NCBI GenBank assembly: GCA_021401465.1
Contig: JADDMT010000012.1
Span: forward strand, 414,279 to 478,278
Source: Teratosphaeria epicoccoides
Taxonomy: Eukaryota; Ascomycota; Dothideomycetes; Mycosphaerellales; Teratosphaeriaceae
DNA: 64,000 bases
Direction: 5' to 3'
The translations under genes were made by a program, and so were the position numbers. The stretch's first letter is position 1. Each line of letters opens with the position of its first letter. Below, in pieces: positions 33,845 through 44,551 of this stretch. The notes beneath the pieces are model-generated. The model did not search any database. It was not told the origin of the DNA and was given only the letters and a program-made list of their open reading frames with translations.

Positions 33845-36800
33845 ATGGCGCTCAGTCGCCGAATAGCCCATGAGCTGCTACAGCAGAGCAAACAGACTCT
33901 GCCAAGGGTATCGAGGAGGACCTTCGCGTCGCAGACCAAGACGTGCCCGAGGCGCGAGCTGCAGGGGAAGACTGTGAAGCAGCAAGTCAGGAGCTTCACG
34001 CGATCTACGACGTATGCGGCTTCCAAGGCAGATGTCGCACCCAACGCCAAGGCTTATCTTGAAAGCGGAGCAATCGCTGGTGGGCAGAATTTGGTGGATG
34101 TCAAGAAGGTCTTGGTCATTGGTTCAGGTGGACTGTCCATTGGTCAAGCAGGAGAATTTGACTACTCTGGCTCTCAGGCCTTGAAGGCTCTCAAGGAGGC
34201 TGGAGTGGCCTCTGTCCTCATCAATCCCAACATCGCTACAATCCAGACTGCCCATGTATTGGCAGATGAGGTTTACTACCTCCCAGTCACCCCGGAGTAT
34301 GTGACGTATGTCATTGAGAAAGAGAGGCCCGATGGCATCTTCTTGTCGTTCGGTGGGCAGACGGCGCTGAACCTTGGCGTGAAGATGGACAAGATGGGTA
34401 TCTTTGACAGATACAACGTCAAGGTCTTGGGCACCAGCATCAAGACGCTTGAGACCAGTGAGGACAGAGACTTGTTCGCCAAAGCGCTCAAGGAGATCAA
34501 TATTCCAATCGCCGAGAGTATCGCAGTCTCCACAGTCGACGAGGCTCTCGAAGCTGCTGACAAGGTCGGCTACCCCATCATCGTACGTGCAGCATACGCG
34601 CTTGGTGGTCTTGGATCTGGTTTCGCGAATGACCCGGAGGAGCTCCGCAATTTGTCTGCTCGCTCTTTGACCCTGTCGCCTCAGATTTTGGTCGAAAAAT
34701 CACTGAAGGGCTGGAAGGAAGCAGAGTACGAAGTTGTCAGAGATGCCTCGGACAACTGTATCACAGTCTGCAACATGGAGAACTTCGACCCGCTGGGTGT
34801 GCACACTGGTGACAGCATTGTCGTCTCACCCTCGCAGACCTTCAGCGACGAAGAATACCACATGCTGCGGACTGCGGCTATCAAGATCGTCCGTCACCTG
34901 GGTGTTGTCGGAGAATGCAATGTTCAGTACGCTCTTCAGCCTGATGGCCTCGACTACCGGGTCATCGAGATCAATGCTCGTCTATCTCGATCATCTGCTC
35001 TTGCCTCGAAAGCTACTGGTTACCCTCTTGCCTACACCGCTGCGAAGATCGGTCTTGGTCATACCCTACCTGAGCTGCCAAATGCTGTCACTCGCACTAC
35101 CACTGCCAACTTTGAACCGTCTTTGGATTACATCGTGACAAAAATTCCTCGCTGGGACTTGAGCAAGTTCCAACATGTCAACCGCAACATTGGCTCAGCG
35201 ATGAAGTCTATCGGTGAAGTCATGGCTATCGGCCGTACTTTCGAAGAGTCTTTCCAAAAAGCCATCCGTCAAGTCGATCCGCGATTCAATGGTCTTCAGG
35301 GAGACTGTTTTGAGGACCTGGACGAAGTCTTGAAGAATCCAACCGATCGTCGCTGGCTCGCAGTCGGCCAAGCTATGCTTCACGAAGGCTATAGTGTCGA
35401 AAAGGTCCACGAGCTCAGCAAGATTGACAAATGGTTCTTGTACAAGATCCAAAACATTGTCGATTGTACCCACGAACTTCAGGGCATTGGCTCGCTCTTT
35501 GGTATCAAGAAAGAACTTATGCACAAGGCCAAAAAGCTCGGTTTCTCTGACAAGCAGATTGCCAAGGCTGTGAACTGCTCGGAGGACGAAGTCCGTGCTC
35601 GCAGGAAGCACTTTGGCATTCGTCCCTGGGTCAAGAAGATTGACACGCTCGCTGCTGAGTTTCCGGCGGATACTAACTACCTGTACACGACTTACAACGC
35701 CACCAGCCACGACGTGGAGTTTGAAGATCACGGTATTGTCGTGCTGGGATCCGGCGTTTACCGCATTGGAAGCTCTGTTGAGTTTGACTGGTGTGCTGTC
35801 AACACCACGCTTTCGTTGAAGGCAATGGGCAAGAAGACCGCCATGATCAACTACAGTAAGCAAAGCATCATGTATCATGACCTCAGGACAGTCGCTGACG
35901 ATCGAATCGATCCCGAGACCTATTCTACTGACTTTGACGTCGCCGATCGTCTGTACTTCGAAGAGCTCAGCTACGAGCGTGTCATGGATATCTACGAGCT
36001 GGAATCTGCTTCTGGCGTGGTCGTCTCGGTTGGTGGACAGCTTCCGCAGAACATTGCCCTTAAGCTTCAGGAGACCGGCAAGGCCAAGGTCCTCGGTACC
36101 GACCCACAAGACATTGATAAGGCGGAAGACAGGCACAAGTTCTCACAGATCTTGGACTCTATCGGCGTTGACCAACCTGCCTGGAAGGAATTGACTTCCT
36201 ACGAAGATGCGAAGACGTTCGCCGACGAAGTCAGCTACCCTGTCCTTGTCCGGCCGTCCTATGTCTTGTCCGGCGCTGCCATGACCGTCATCCGTTCCGA
36301 GGAGGAGCTAGAGGAGAAGCTCACAGCCGCCAGCAACGTCAGCCCTGACCACCCTGTCGTCATTACCAAGTTCATTGAAGGCGCACAAGAGATTGACGTT
36401 GACGCCGTGGCATCACACGGCAAGCTCCTACTCCATGCCGTCAGCGAGCACGTCGAGAACGCCGGTGTCCACTCTGGTGACGCGTCCCTTATCTTGCCTC
36501 CTTCGAGCTTGCCCCGATCCACCGTTGACCGCGTCAAGGTGATTGCACAAAAGGTAGCCAAGGCCTGGAACATCACCGGTCCTTTCAACATGCAGATCAT
36601 CTCTACCAAAAGCCCAGCAGGCGGCGAGGACCAATTGAGGGTCATCGAGTGCAATCTGCGCGCATCTCGTTCATTCCCATTCGTGAGCAAGGTTCTTGGA
36701 ACCAACTTCATTGATGTTGCCACTCGTGCTCTCTTGGACAAGGATGTTCCTGAGCCCGTGGACTTGATGAAGGAGCACCGCGACTATCTTGCTGTCAAGG

Positions 36801-37453
36801 TGCCACAGTTTGCCTGGACCCGTCTTGCTGGTGCTGATCCGTACCTTGGCGTGGAGATGGCGTCTACCGGTGAGATGGCTTGCTTCGGCAAGGATCTCGT
36901 CGAGGCTTATTGGGCCGCTATGCAGTCAACCATGAACTTCCGTTTACCTCTACCAGGAGAAGGTCTCCTCTTCGGAGGCGACGTCGAGACTGATGATCTT
37001 ACCAAGATCGTCGATTACGTGAACCCTCTTGGGTACAGACTATACGCTGCCAACGACGAGATCAAGAACCACCTCGAGAAGAGGAGCGATGACGGCAGCG
37101 TGAATGTCGAGGTCATCGAATTCCCTAAACAGGACAAGCGTGCTTTGAGGGAGGTCTTCCAGAAGTACGACATCCGTGGCGTGTTCAACTTGGCCAAGCG
37201 TAGGGCTAGCTCGCTACTTGACGAGGACTACGTGATGAGGAGGAATGCCGTTGACTTCGGTGTGCCATTGTTCATGGAGCCTAGGGTAAGCTTAACATGC
37301 AATGACTGTCGAGGGAGTATCTATGCTAATTGTCACACCCAGACTGCCGTCCTCTTTGCTCAGTGCATGAGCGAGAAGCTGCCTAAGAAGGAGGGCGAGA
37401 TCCCGTCCGAGGTTCGCAGGTGGAGCGACTTCATTGGCGGCAAGCCTTTGTAG
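33845..37453 (+). CDS. cpa2: Arginine-specific carbamoyl-phosphate synthase large chain, mitochondrial
   Basis: Exons 33845..37285 and 37343..37453 (1183 aa); the intron is 57 nt, in frame and without a stop, so it is easily missed. The enzyme makes carbamoyl phosphate from bicarbonate, 2 ATP and ammonia delivered by the Cpa1 glutaminase, for arginine synthesis. The first 50-60 residues are Arg/Ser/Thr-rich (LPRVSRRTFASQTKTCPRRE), a mitochondrial leader. Two homologous halves follow: an ATP-grasp unit starting VKKVLVIGSGGLSIGQAGEF (about residue 86) and a second starting IVVLGSGVYRIGSSVEFDWC (about 628), separated by the oligomerisation domain. A C-terminal MGS-like allosteric domain starts near residue 1040. 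No ATC or DHO domain is attached, separating it from the pyrimidine-specific Ura2 multienzyme. Confidence 0.96.
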   Translation: MALSRRIAHELLQQSKQTLPRVSRRTFASQTKTCPRRELQGKTVKQQVRSFTRSTTYAASKADVAPNAKAYLESGAIAGGQNLVDVKKVLVIGSGGLSIGQAGEFDYSGSQALKALKEAGVASVLINPNIATIQTAHVLADEVYYLPVTPEYVTYVIEKERPDGIFLSFGGQTALNLGVKMDKMGIFDRYNVKVLGTSIKTLETSEDRDLFAKALKEINIPIAESIAVSTVDEALEAADKVGYPIIVRAAYALGGLGSGFANDPEELRNLSARSLTLSPQILVEKSLKGWKEAEYEVVRDASDNCITVCNMENFDPLGVHTGDSIVVSPSQTFSDEEYHMLRTAAIKIVRHLGVVGECNVQYALQPDGLDYRVIEINARLSRSSALASKATGYPLAYTAAKIGLGHTLPELPNAVTRTTTANFEPSLDYIVTKIPRWDLSKFQHVNRNIGSAMKSIGEVMAIGRTFEESFQKAIRQVDPRFNGLQGDCFEDLDEVLKNPTDRRWLAVGQAMLHEGYSVEKVHELSKIDKWFLYKIQNIVDCTHELQGIGSLFGIKKELMHKAKKLGFSDKQIAKAVNCSEDEVRARRKHFGIRPWVKKIDTLAAEFPADTNYLYTTYNATSHDVEFEDHGIVVLGSGVYRIGSSVEFDWCAVNTTLSLKAMGKKTAMINYSKQSIMYHDLRTVADDRIDPETYSTDFDVADRLYFEELSYERVMDIYELESASGVVVSVGGQLPQNIALKLQETGKAKVLGTDPQDIDKAEDRHKFSQILDSIGVDQPAWKELTSYEDAKTFADEVSYPVLVRPSYVLSGAAMTVIRSEEELEEKLTAASNVSPDHPVVITKFIEGAQEIDVDAVASHGKLLLHAVSEHVENAGVHSGDASLILPPSSLPRSTVDRVKVIAQKVAKAWNITGPFNMQIISTKSPAGGEDQLRVIECNLRASRSFPFVSKVLGTNFIDVATRALLDKDVPEPVDLMKEHRDYLAVKVPQFAWTRLAGADPYLGVEMASTGEMACFGKDLVEAYWAAMQSTMNFRLPLPGEGLLFGGDVETDDLTKIVDYVNPLGYRLYAANDEIKNHLEKRSDDGSVNVEVIEFPKQDKRALREVFQKYDIRGVFNLAKRRASSLLDEDYVMRRNAVDFGVPLFMEPRVSLTCNDCRGSIYANCHTQTAVLFAQCMSEKLPKKEGEIPSEVRRWSDFIGGKPL

Positions 37454-38270
37454 ACAGAGTGCAGAACTCAAGGCATTATCTCCATGTCGAAGCTTGCACA
37501 GCGTTGAGTACTATTGAGCGTTCTGTACAAGATGTATCACATTCAGACATGGTGACAATATATGACTGACGGTGTGTGTGATCAACCAAGCACCTAATGG
37601 GTTGAGGGGAGAGTCAACACAATGAACTTGACTCTACTACAAGCGGTCAACAACATCATCAATTATTTGCACCGTTCCAACAAGCAGTCAAATCAGTCAG
37701 CCGTATCAACAAGCGGTCAGCCGTGAAAACAAGCAGCCAAACTGTCAGAGAGCAGCCCATTCTGTCAAATAGCAGTCAATCGTGTCAACCAGTCAACCGA
37801 TTGCATTCTCCATTTGTGGTTGCAATTGCTAATCACCAATCTAAACAGCTTAATGAGTGCGCTTAGGCCCAATAGCATTCACTTCCGCTATCGCAGACCT
37901 AACACCGAGATGGCTTGGCTCACATCACTCCTGCTAAGAGGGCGAGCAGCCAGAATGACTTCATGCGCTGCGATCTGGGTGGCGTCGATTTAACACGGTC
38001 AAGCCCAGAGTAGCAGCATGGATGGAACTCCGAGAATGCGGCTGAGAGCACGTTGACTCCAGGTGAGATTGCGTCATTGCATGACAGTTTTCCGGTTGCT
38101 GGTTGATGGCTTTCATGAAGCTCTGAATTTGTGCTTCATAGGTATAGGTAGTCATTCCTGCTCCTGTTGATCACAACTGCGCTGTCGCAGAGCATCCCAT
38201 TGTGAGGTACGAGAAAACCTAACATCACAGCTTGATACGGCCCGACTGCGTACCCACCCAGGGCACAAGG
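37454..38270. other. Intergenic region with degenerate CAAGC-RGTCA repeats
   Basis: About 820 nt. Between 37638 and 37805 there are several imperfect copies of a short motif like CAACAAGCGGTCA, CAACAAGCAGTCA, CAACAAGCGGTCAGCCGT and CAAGCAGCCAAACTGTCA. No open frame of note. Confidence 0.45.
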
Positions 38271-38815
38271 ATGCCAGAACACAGCATTCACTCCACCGGC
38301 CGTGGTGGTAGGCGTATTTGAGGAATAGTTAGTAGATTGTAATTTGACATGATTCTAGGCGCCGGAAACATTGGTGAGGACAACAGCACGTATGTAGACG
38401 GCGCTATTGTTCGCGAGGGCTATGCCAACGAGTCTGACCGTCCAGAGTACTCTGCTGGTCGTGGTATGGACACCAAAAGCAGCTCACCCTCTACCAAATC
38501 CAGTAGCTAACACGAGCTCCAGGTGGTGCTGGCAATATGGTCGAGTCTCCTCGCCATGGCTCACCCGCTCCCCGGTCCGAAGACGTGGTTCCCGAGCCAG
38601 CGATGAGGTCCGGAGAAGGTTATGAGAACTACCACACCGGTCGGGGCGGCCAGGGCAACGTTCACAAGGACAAGTATGGTGGCCACAGCACGAGTGGGGA
38701 GCAGCACAGAGAACACAAGAGTGAGGATTTTGTAGACAAGGTGAAGCACGCGATTGGGTTGGACAAGCATAAGCCGCATGAGGGGAGTGCGTTGAAGGAG
38801 GAGGCGAAACAGTAA
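38271..38815 (+). CDS. DUF3602 (GRGGxGN repeat) protein
   Basis: Three exons, 38271..38307, 38359..38463 and 38523..38815; introns of 51 and 59 nt with GTAGGC/CTAG and GTATGG/CCAG ends, both phase 1. The product is 144 aa. The protein carries three copies of the family motif: STGRGGAGNIGEDN across the first splice, SAGRGGAGNMVESPRHGS across the second, and HTGRGGQGNVHKDKYGG. The C-terminus is charged (EDFVDKVKHAIGLDKHKPHE). DUF3602 proteins, including yeast Par32-type proteins, are hydrophilic, disordered and phosphorylated; Par32 down-regulates ammonium transporters under TORC1 control, but whether this homologue does so is unknown. The first exon contributes only 12 codons and was chosen because it completes the first GRGG motif exactly. 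Confidence 0.8.
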
Positions 38816-41517
38816 ATCCTACTGCGTGGTCATTGGGTTCGCTCTACATAAGGACGGCTCACTGAGAGGGTCAGGAAGGCGCGCGGGAAGGCCGTGCGTG
38901 ATTCATGCTACAAGATACCAGGGCTGAGTGCTCATCTGGAGGCGGGAGATGTACATAATGCAATCGCAACACTGCTCTTTCTCCCTCTGGAAAGCGTCTC
39001 GAAGGCGTGAGCGCTATATCTGCAGCTGTCCGCGCAGCTGTTGCCTGCGAAGACACACAAGCAAGGACAAGAGGCGATGAGGCGAAGTACGTGTTGGGCC
39101 GCGGGGAATGGATCTGTGGCTGCTTCAGACCCAGACGCCTTTTCTGGCTGACCGTGGCACGATCTGCACTCTGGCACCTGTGGATCTCCAGGAATCTTGG
39201 ATTGAGGTGCCTATTGCATCTGCGGCAGCGCACCCTCGACGGTCTCAAGCCCTATCCGTGCTGCTCGTGCAGATGACGGCTCGATGTGCCGGCGAAACAG
39301 GGCGACGTTGAATGCAGCTAGCTATCCCATCGGCAGGCGAGTGTGCAGTGCGCGCGCGCTGGTGGAACCAATTTCGGTGGTTGAAAATTCTCGTGCGCCT
39401 CTGGCAGGTCTCTAAAGCAGGCATGTTGTGCCGTTGCTTTGACCCATTGAATCAGACTTTGACGGAATGGAGCAGAGGTGTGGAACCGGCCCAAGGCTTG
39501 TGTCGAGCGCAAGCCGTCGCCATGTCACGCTCCCTACGACCCATACAGGGTCCGACTGAAGGCAATATCAAAGCGCCGAATGGCTACCTTGTGACAGCAG
39601 GCATACTCACATTTGCTGCGATTCACACTGTAGACCAGTCGCGCTGTACGTATGTCTCGAAGTAACCTAGACCTTATGATTCCTGAGAATTCTTCATGGC
39701 CAGGCCCGCAGATAGACCTGAACGAGACCTGGCCTTGAGGAATACTAGAGGCTAAACAAGTAAAAATAATTATTATGTTATTTGCCCGCGTTTCTTCCGA
39801 TCTGTCGAACGGTCCACTGGTCTCTTGGTGTGATATGCATGGTGTGTAGTGAGTATCCAAGCAACAGAGATCGAGACTCAAGCTATGCTTCGGCCGTATA
39901 TGCTTTTTGATCCGACAAGGGCTAGGTCTGAGCTCGCGAAGTGCTCGCGGTCGCAATTGCGAAGCAGCGAAGAGATGTATGCGTTTAGAGTTTTGAAGCG
40001 GCCGCCTGAGCAGTAGTAACAATGCACGATTGACACATTCCAAATGCAAAGACGTCTTCTTCGAATGTTAGATGGACGTCGTTGCGATCAATCTGTGTCG
40101 ACGCGCAAGTTCGGGTAAGAGTGGCGTAATTCGTCCGGACCGCAGACAATTTCGTCTTAAATTTTCACACAGACCGTCGCCAATCGGCGCCTCGATCTGT
40201 TATGACAATTGAAAATGCCATGCGAGCAGCTTGAGCAATCGAATCTGGAGGAATGTGCAGCGTCGTACGTCGTACGCTGCTGTCGTCCCGAAGCACGTCC
40301 CAATATCAGTCGATGAGAGCATCGCCGTTCGTGCCGAATATGGATTCCACATCTGATCAAGGACATGAAGTTCGAACGCAGCTGCTCCACTAGATGAGCC
40401 ATACAGTACCCGTACTCAGATCCAATGTCTGAATTGATCTCGACCGTGCGCCTTTGCTATCAACTCTCGCCGAGTCTACCGATCCAAGTCTTTGGGAGCC
40501 CAACAACATTATTGGTTGCGAGATCAACTCGTCGTGGAGATCATCGCCTTGCAGTAGGGGCCAGGAGCTGCGCCAGGCGTGCGTTACTCTGTGCGGCGAA
40601 TGCGGTCTTGATTGCATCTGCATGCATGCTCGCCCGGGACATAAGATCCCAGATAGGTGAGAAGCGACCAATCATTAGATCTTTGATGTGAGGCGGCTTT
40701 CCCGGAACGCGCTTTTGCAAGGCAAATAGGGCCCGTATGTGGTGTTCGTATTGTGATCAATCAACCCTGCTATGCCGCAGGCATAAAGCGAGGAACGAGC
40801 CATCTGCGCGAATAGACCCTTAATAGCGCGTGCCCTAATTTTCAATAACAATTGAAGCGAGTTTCAATCAAAGGCTAGGTCGGAATTTGATGTGTCCGCA
40901 GTGAAAATTGGGTGCTGCCTAAAGGGTCGGTGGGTTTCGTGGGTCGCACATGGCATGCGCGGCCCGTAGATCGCGGTCGCGTGCAGGCGCGTGATTGTTC
41001 AATAGCCTCCGATGTCCTGACACACCGGCCAACTGCAAAGACGTTGGGCGCGGTCCAGGCCAGACAGATCTGTCACTTGTGCAGTCATCTGCAGCAAAAG
41101 CCTAGACACAGCACAATAGGTCTTCTGTGCACGGAGGATAATGAGAGACGACAGACACTAGACAGACGCTATTGGCGCGGCCGGTATTCGGTAGGACACT
41201 CCTCAGGCCGACGGAGGTGCGACGTGCTGCCCAACGAGTGCCTGCCGCTCCTGGTCATCTCTGAATGATGTGAGCATGGTATCTCGAGGCCATCGGTCGC
41301 CTAATAAAGGGACGTGTTGTGCGCTGCAAGGAGCAAGATGGCATGGCAATCTCAGAGCGAGGCCATCCGTTCATTGCAGCCGTGTGTCAGGATACCTGCA
41401 GTCCCTTGATATGTCTTCGGAAATGCGCCCTGGACGGCTGGAGAGAGGGCGGGTTTCGCCCACTCGATCGTCACCCAAGCGATATGCTTGAGCACGATAA
41501 CGCAATCCACAACTCCA
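38816..41517. other. Gene-poor 2.7 kb region
   Basis: No gene I can support. Frames such as 39534..40049 (minus) and 38871..39248 (minus) lack domains and are crossed by comparable frames on the other strand. A frame ending near 40660 (plus) is Cys-rich (RQACVTLCGECGLDCICMHA) but has no ATG and no signal-peptide exon I can splice on. Confidence 0.4.
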
Positions 41518-42435
41518 TCACTTCGCCAAATCGCTAGTCTGCGCCTTCTTCGCTTTCTCTTCTTTGGCCGTCCTGGTCTTGTACTCTCTGGGCGTCTCAT
41601 GACTCTGCTTCTTGCCCCACAGCCTGCCCACGAGCCCTGGCTCCTGCCACATCCCAATCTTCTTCTGCTTCGCAGACGCCTCTGCTGCCCTGTACTCCTC
41701 CTCCTTGTCTCCAAACTCGCTGCCGAACTTCGCCTCGTAGACAGTTGCGAGCCCGTTCTTGATCATGCTATACCCGATATCACTCTTGAAGAAGACGAAT
41801 CGTCGCTGGTACACCGTACTGACGACGCGGTCATACTGATCCCGCCTGTACGGATACGCTCTGACATGCTTGTTCAGAATCTGCCCTCTCAGCCAGTCCA
41901 GCGCTTCCTGTCCATACGGCTGCGGATCTTTGCCCCAATGCGACAGTTCTGGGGCATCTATGCCGGCGATTCTCACATGTATCGTCTTGCCACTCCACCA
42001 CTTTCGTTTGGTGCCTTTGGCGCTTGCTTCCAAGTCCGCCAGGCGGCGACCACGTGCCCAACCCCAACCCAGCAGCCTTCCGCCTGGCATGTGGTAGAGG
42101 TGGAAGTTGTCACCGTCGCCAACGGAAGCAACGTAGCCATAGATGCTTCGACGCCGGAACAGCGAAGGCTTCAAGTAGTCCACAGTAGGAAGTCGGCGGA
42201 CATATGTCTTGTACGCGTAAACCAGGCTCAAAGTCGCAGCCGAGAAGAGCGCACCTCCGATGATGGCATGCGGCGAGGTGTAATGCGACCAGTCTGTCCT
42301 ATTCAGGGAAACATCCCAAGGGACTGCGGGCTTGCCGCAAGATTCAGGAGACTGCTGCGCTAGCGTCTCCTTGGCTTTCGTGTCATCGCTTCTCACCGAT
42401 GTGCGAGACCACAGCCAATCCGACCATGGCATCAT
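41518..42435 (-). CDS. lcl3: Lcl3-like membrane-anchored staphylococcal-type nuclease
   Basis: A single exon, 305 aa from the ATG at 42435 (MMPWSDWLWSR); family members usually begin near MPW. A membrane segment (IIGGALFSAATLSLVYAYKT, about residues 58-77) precedes a thermonuclease domain: SVGDGDNFHLYHMPGGRL, VRIAGIDAPELSHWGKDPQP, YGQEALDWLRGQ, YDRVVSTVYQ. The Arg and Glu of the SNase active site (RIAGIDAPE) and the Asp pair for calcium (DGDN) are visible. The C-terminus is Lys-rich. Lcl3 is a fungal membrane-bound endonuclease-like protein of uncertain role, linked to mitochondria in yeast. An ATG at 42498 would add a hydrophobic stretch and cannot be excluded. Confidence 0.9.
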   Translation of the reverse strand: MMPWSDWLWSRTSVRSDDTKAKETLAQQSPESCGKPAVPWDVSLNRTDWSHYTSPHAIIGGALFSAATLSLVYAYKTYVRRLPTVDYLKPSLFRRRSIYGYVASVGDGDNFHLYHMPGGRLLGWGWARGRRLADLEASAKGTKRKWWSGKTIHVRIAGIDAPELSHWGKDPQPYGQEALDWLRGQILNKHVRAYPYRRDQYDRVVSTVYQRRFVFFKSDIGYSMIKNGLATVYEAKFGSEFGDKEEEYRAAEASAKQKKIGMWQEPGLVGRLWGKKQSHETPREYKTRTAKEEKAKKAQTSDLAK

Positions 42436-43073
42436 TTGGCCGGACGACAATGCAATTATGGATAATAATAAGACGGCAGTAAAGGTGGACGCTTCCATAT
42501 TGCCAAGGTTCACTAGCGCGTTCGGGGTTACACGATATCTCCAGGCCACATGGGGAGCAAGGTACTGCTTGACAGATCTGACCAATGGCAGACAGGCCGA
42601 TGGCTTCTTAACACGATCGACTGACCGATGCTGCTTTGAACTGCTTGGAATATTTGGAAGTGAGCGTCAGGGTTTGACGCTTGCTACATGTATCAACCGT
42701 TTGACTAGTTGATGGACTGGTTGAGTGGTTGGATGACCGATGGGACCACTGCAACGATCTGTGCACAAGAAAGTGAAGATTATCCTTAGCTAAGGAGGCT
42801 CTACATGGAGCCTATATATCTATGTCGCGGCTGGTTGCTGACCCGGACAATCGACATAGGCACGTCGTCGACAGGGAGCGGAGGATCAGATGATAAGCAC
42901 GAATTGAAGCCGTCCCAACAACCACCCGTCAGTGTGGCGCCAGATTCAAAACCTTTGCCATTTGTCGTTGCGAGAAGCCTTCTTGACGGACCAGACAAGG
43001 GTCAAAGCAAGCGAGCTCCTGCTAACCTTCAAGGGAATATTGCCGACTGATGTTTATATACATTTCAGGTTCC
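42436..43073. other. Intergenic region, no gene seen
   Basis: About 640 nt. A plus-strand frame of 81 codons (42805..43050) has no recognisable features. Confidence 0.35.
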
Positions 43074-43457
43074 CTACTCATTCTCAAAAACGCAGCGAAT
43101 CTGGTAGCTAAGGAAAGGTTTCTCAAACCGCTCGCAATAATGCGGAAAGTTGCTTAATTCGTTTCCTGCAACGTAATCATACCAATGGCCACTACAGCCG
43201 CGGGCCTCCCAGACGTAGCCTCTGCAGTCGAACGTTTTCTCTGGCTCTGCGCCCTCGGCAGTAGTGAAGATCAAGGTATGTGCAGTGCCGCTCGGGACTT
43301 CCAAACAAGCCGAGTCCCAATTTTCCAATGGAAATTGATAGAACCACTTCGACGTAAGTTCATGTCCGCGGTTGGTGCAATCGCCGTCGTAAACGCGTAA
43401 AACAGTGGCGGCGGTGTGGCCGGCAAGAACGGCAAGAAAGAAGAGCGGTTTGGTCAT
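43074..43457 (-). CDS. Small secreted cysteine-containing protein, unknown
   Basis: A single exon, 127 aa, not recognised as a known family. It begins MTKPLFFLAVLAGHTAATVL, a good signal peptide with likely cleavage near residue 18. The mature part (about 109 aa) has six cysteines (in GDCTN, SACLE, FDCRG, RGCSG, HYCER, IRCVF), enough for three disulfides, and is rich in aromatic residues (KWFYQFPLENW, GHWYDYVAGN). No transmembrane segment or GPI signal follows. Such small secreted proteins of filamentous fungi are often effector or antimicrobial candidates; that role is inferred only from size, secretion signal and cysteines. It has no close gene on either side, and the start is fixed by the signal peptide. 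Confidence 0.65.
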   Translation of the reverse strand: MTKPLFFLAVLAGHTAATVLRVYDGDCTNRGHELTSKWFYQFPLENWDSACLEVPSGTAHTLIFTTAEGAEPEKTFDCRGYVWEARGCSGHWYDYVAGNELSNFPHYCERFEKPFLSYQIRCVFENE

Positions 43458-44551
43458 TTCCTGTGCCGGATTTCAATTATGACTCCATGACGGCAGGGCA
43501 TTGAATGTCTTTTCTTACGCTGAGTGGATGACTGTGTTACAGTGTCCAATACTTCGTGATGTACTACGACAAATGGAGCTTCTGCGTCGCCCACTTCAAA
43601 CGTCGATGCAGTAGATCTTTGATACTCTAGAATCTGAAGAAAAAGAAGAGTCTGCAAATAACGTGGGCAGGATTGTAGGTTCATATCAGGACGAGATACG
43701 GTCGGGGCGTGCTTGGACTGGAGAAGCGCAGACTTCGTGATATTTTCGGTAACTCAAGATTCATTAAGTCGATTCGACTGCGTGGCGCAATTCCGCAGAG
43801 AACCACAATCCAAGCCTTCATGCGTCAATCTCGGATGATGTCGGGGTTCAGGACGAAACCAATACGTCCCCGCATCACGGCCAGGTCTGCCTGTAAGAGC
43901 TCGCGCAAACTGCTCAGGTAGATAGGTGCAGCTGACTGCAATTGTCCAGACAGATCAGATGCCAGGCTTTCGGAGCCCGACGGGCCGTATCCGTCAAGGC
44001 TTACTGCTCTGGGATGCCACACTCGGGAACACCGGGGAGCCAGACAGAAATGTCTGAGTTGCGTCTGAAACTTTTACGCAACACCTCGTCCCGCCTGAAG
44101 CGGGCGTCTCAAATTGTTCAGACGACCATCTGATCAACTCCTAAGGGGAGGGGGCCGGGGGATTATTTTCACAAAAGATTCTGCGTCACTCAGTCTGTTA
44201 AGGATTACCGTCTGCAGCCGCTATCAGATGCTTGTCCGAATAATTTGACTGTTTGAGTGAGCTCTAGGGCTGGTCTTCCGATGTATTCGCGACGAGACCC
44301 CTTGCCCATCACTAGCCCTGTACAGCGGTCGTTTGTGGTCAGAGCTCAGTAGCCACCGACCATCCTGCTAGGCATTGCAGCTATCTGATGAACGTATCTC
44401 TCCAAGCCATGAACTCATTTGGCCAGAGATAGTCATTCCATTACTCAATCACTTTGCCAATAGGGAAAAGTTGATCCAATGCGTAAGACAGTCGAACGTA
44501 TCGGGAGTCAATGGAATGCATTGACAAGCAGTCAGCTGCATCAATCGGCAG
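43458..44551. other. Intergenic region, no gene seen
   Basis: About 1.1 kb with only short frames. Around 44480-44560 there are AGTCAA/AAGCAGTCAGC motifs resembling those downstream of cpa2. Confidence 0.4.

Noticed and set aside
35195..36136. 313-codon minus-strand frame inside cpa2
   Set aside because: Pure antisense shadow of a highly conserved enzyme; arises from its codon bias.
39534..40049. 171-codon open frame on the minus strand
   Set aside because: No recognisable domain, signal peptide or splice continuation; the middle is a low-complexity Ile/Asn stretch from AT-rich DNA.
40420..40660. Cysteine-rich frame (seven Cys) on the plus strand
   Set aside because: No ATG, no upstream exon with a signal peptide that can be joined in phase; kept only as a remark in the intergenic entry.
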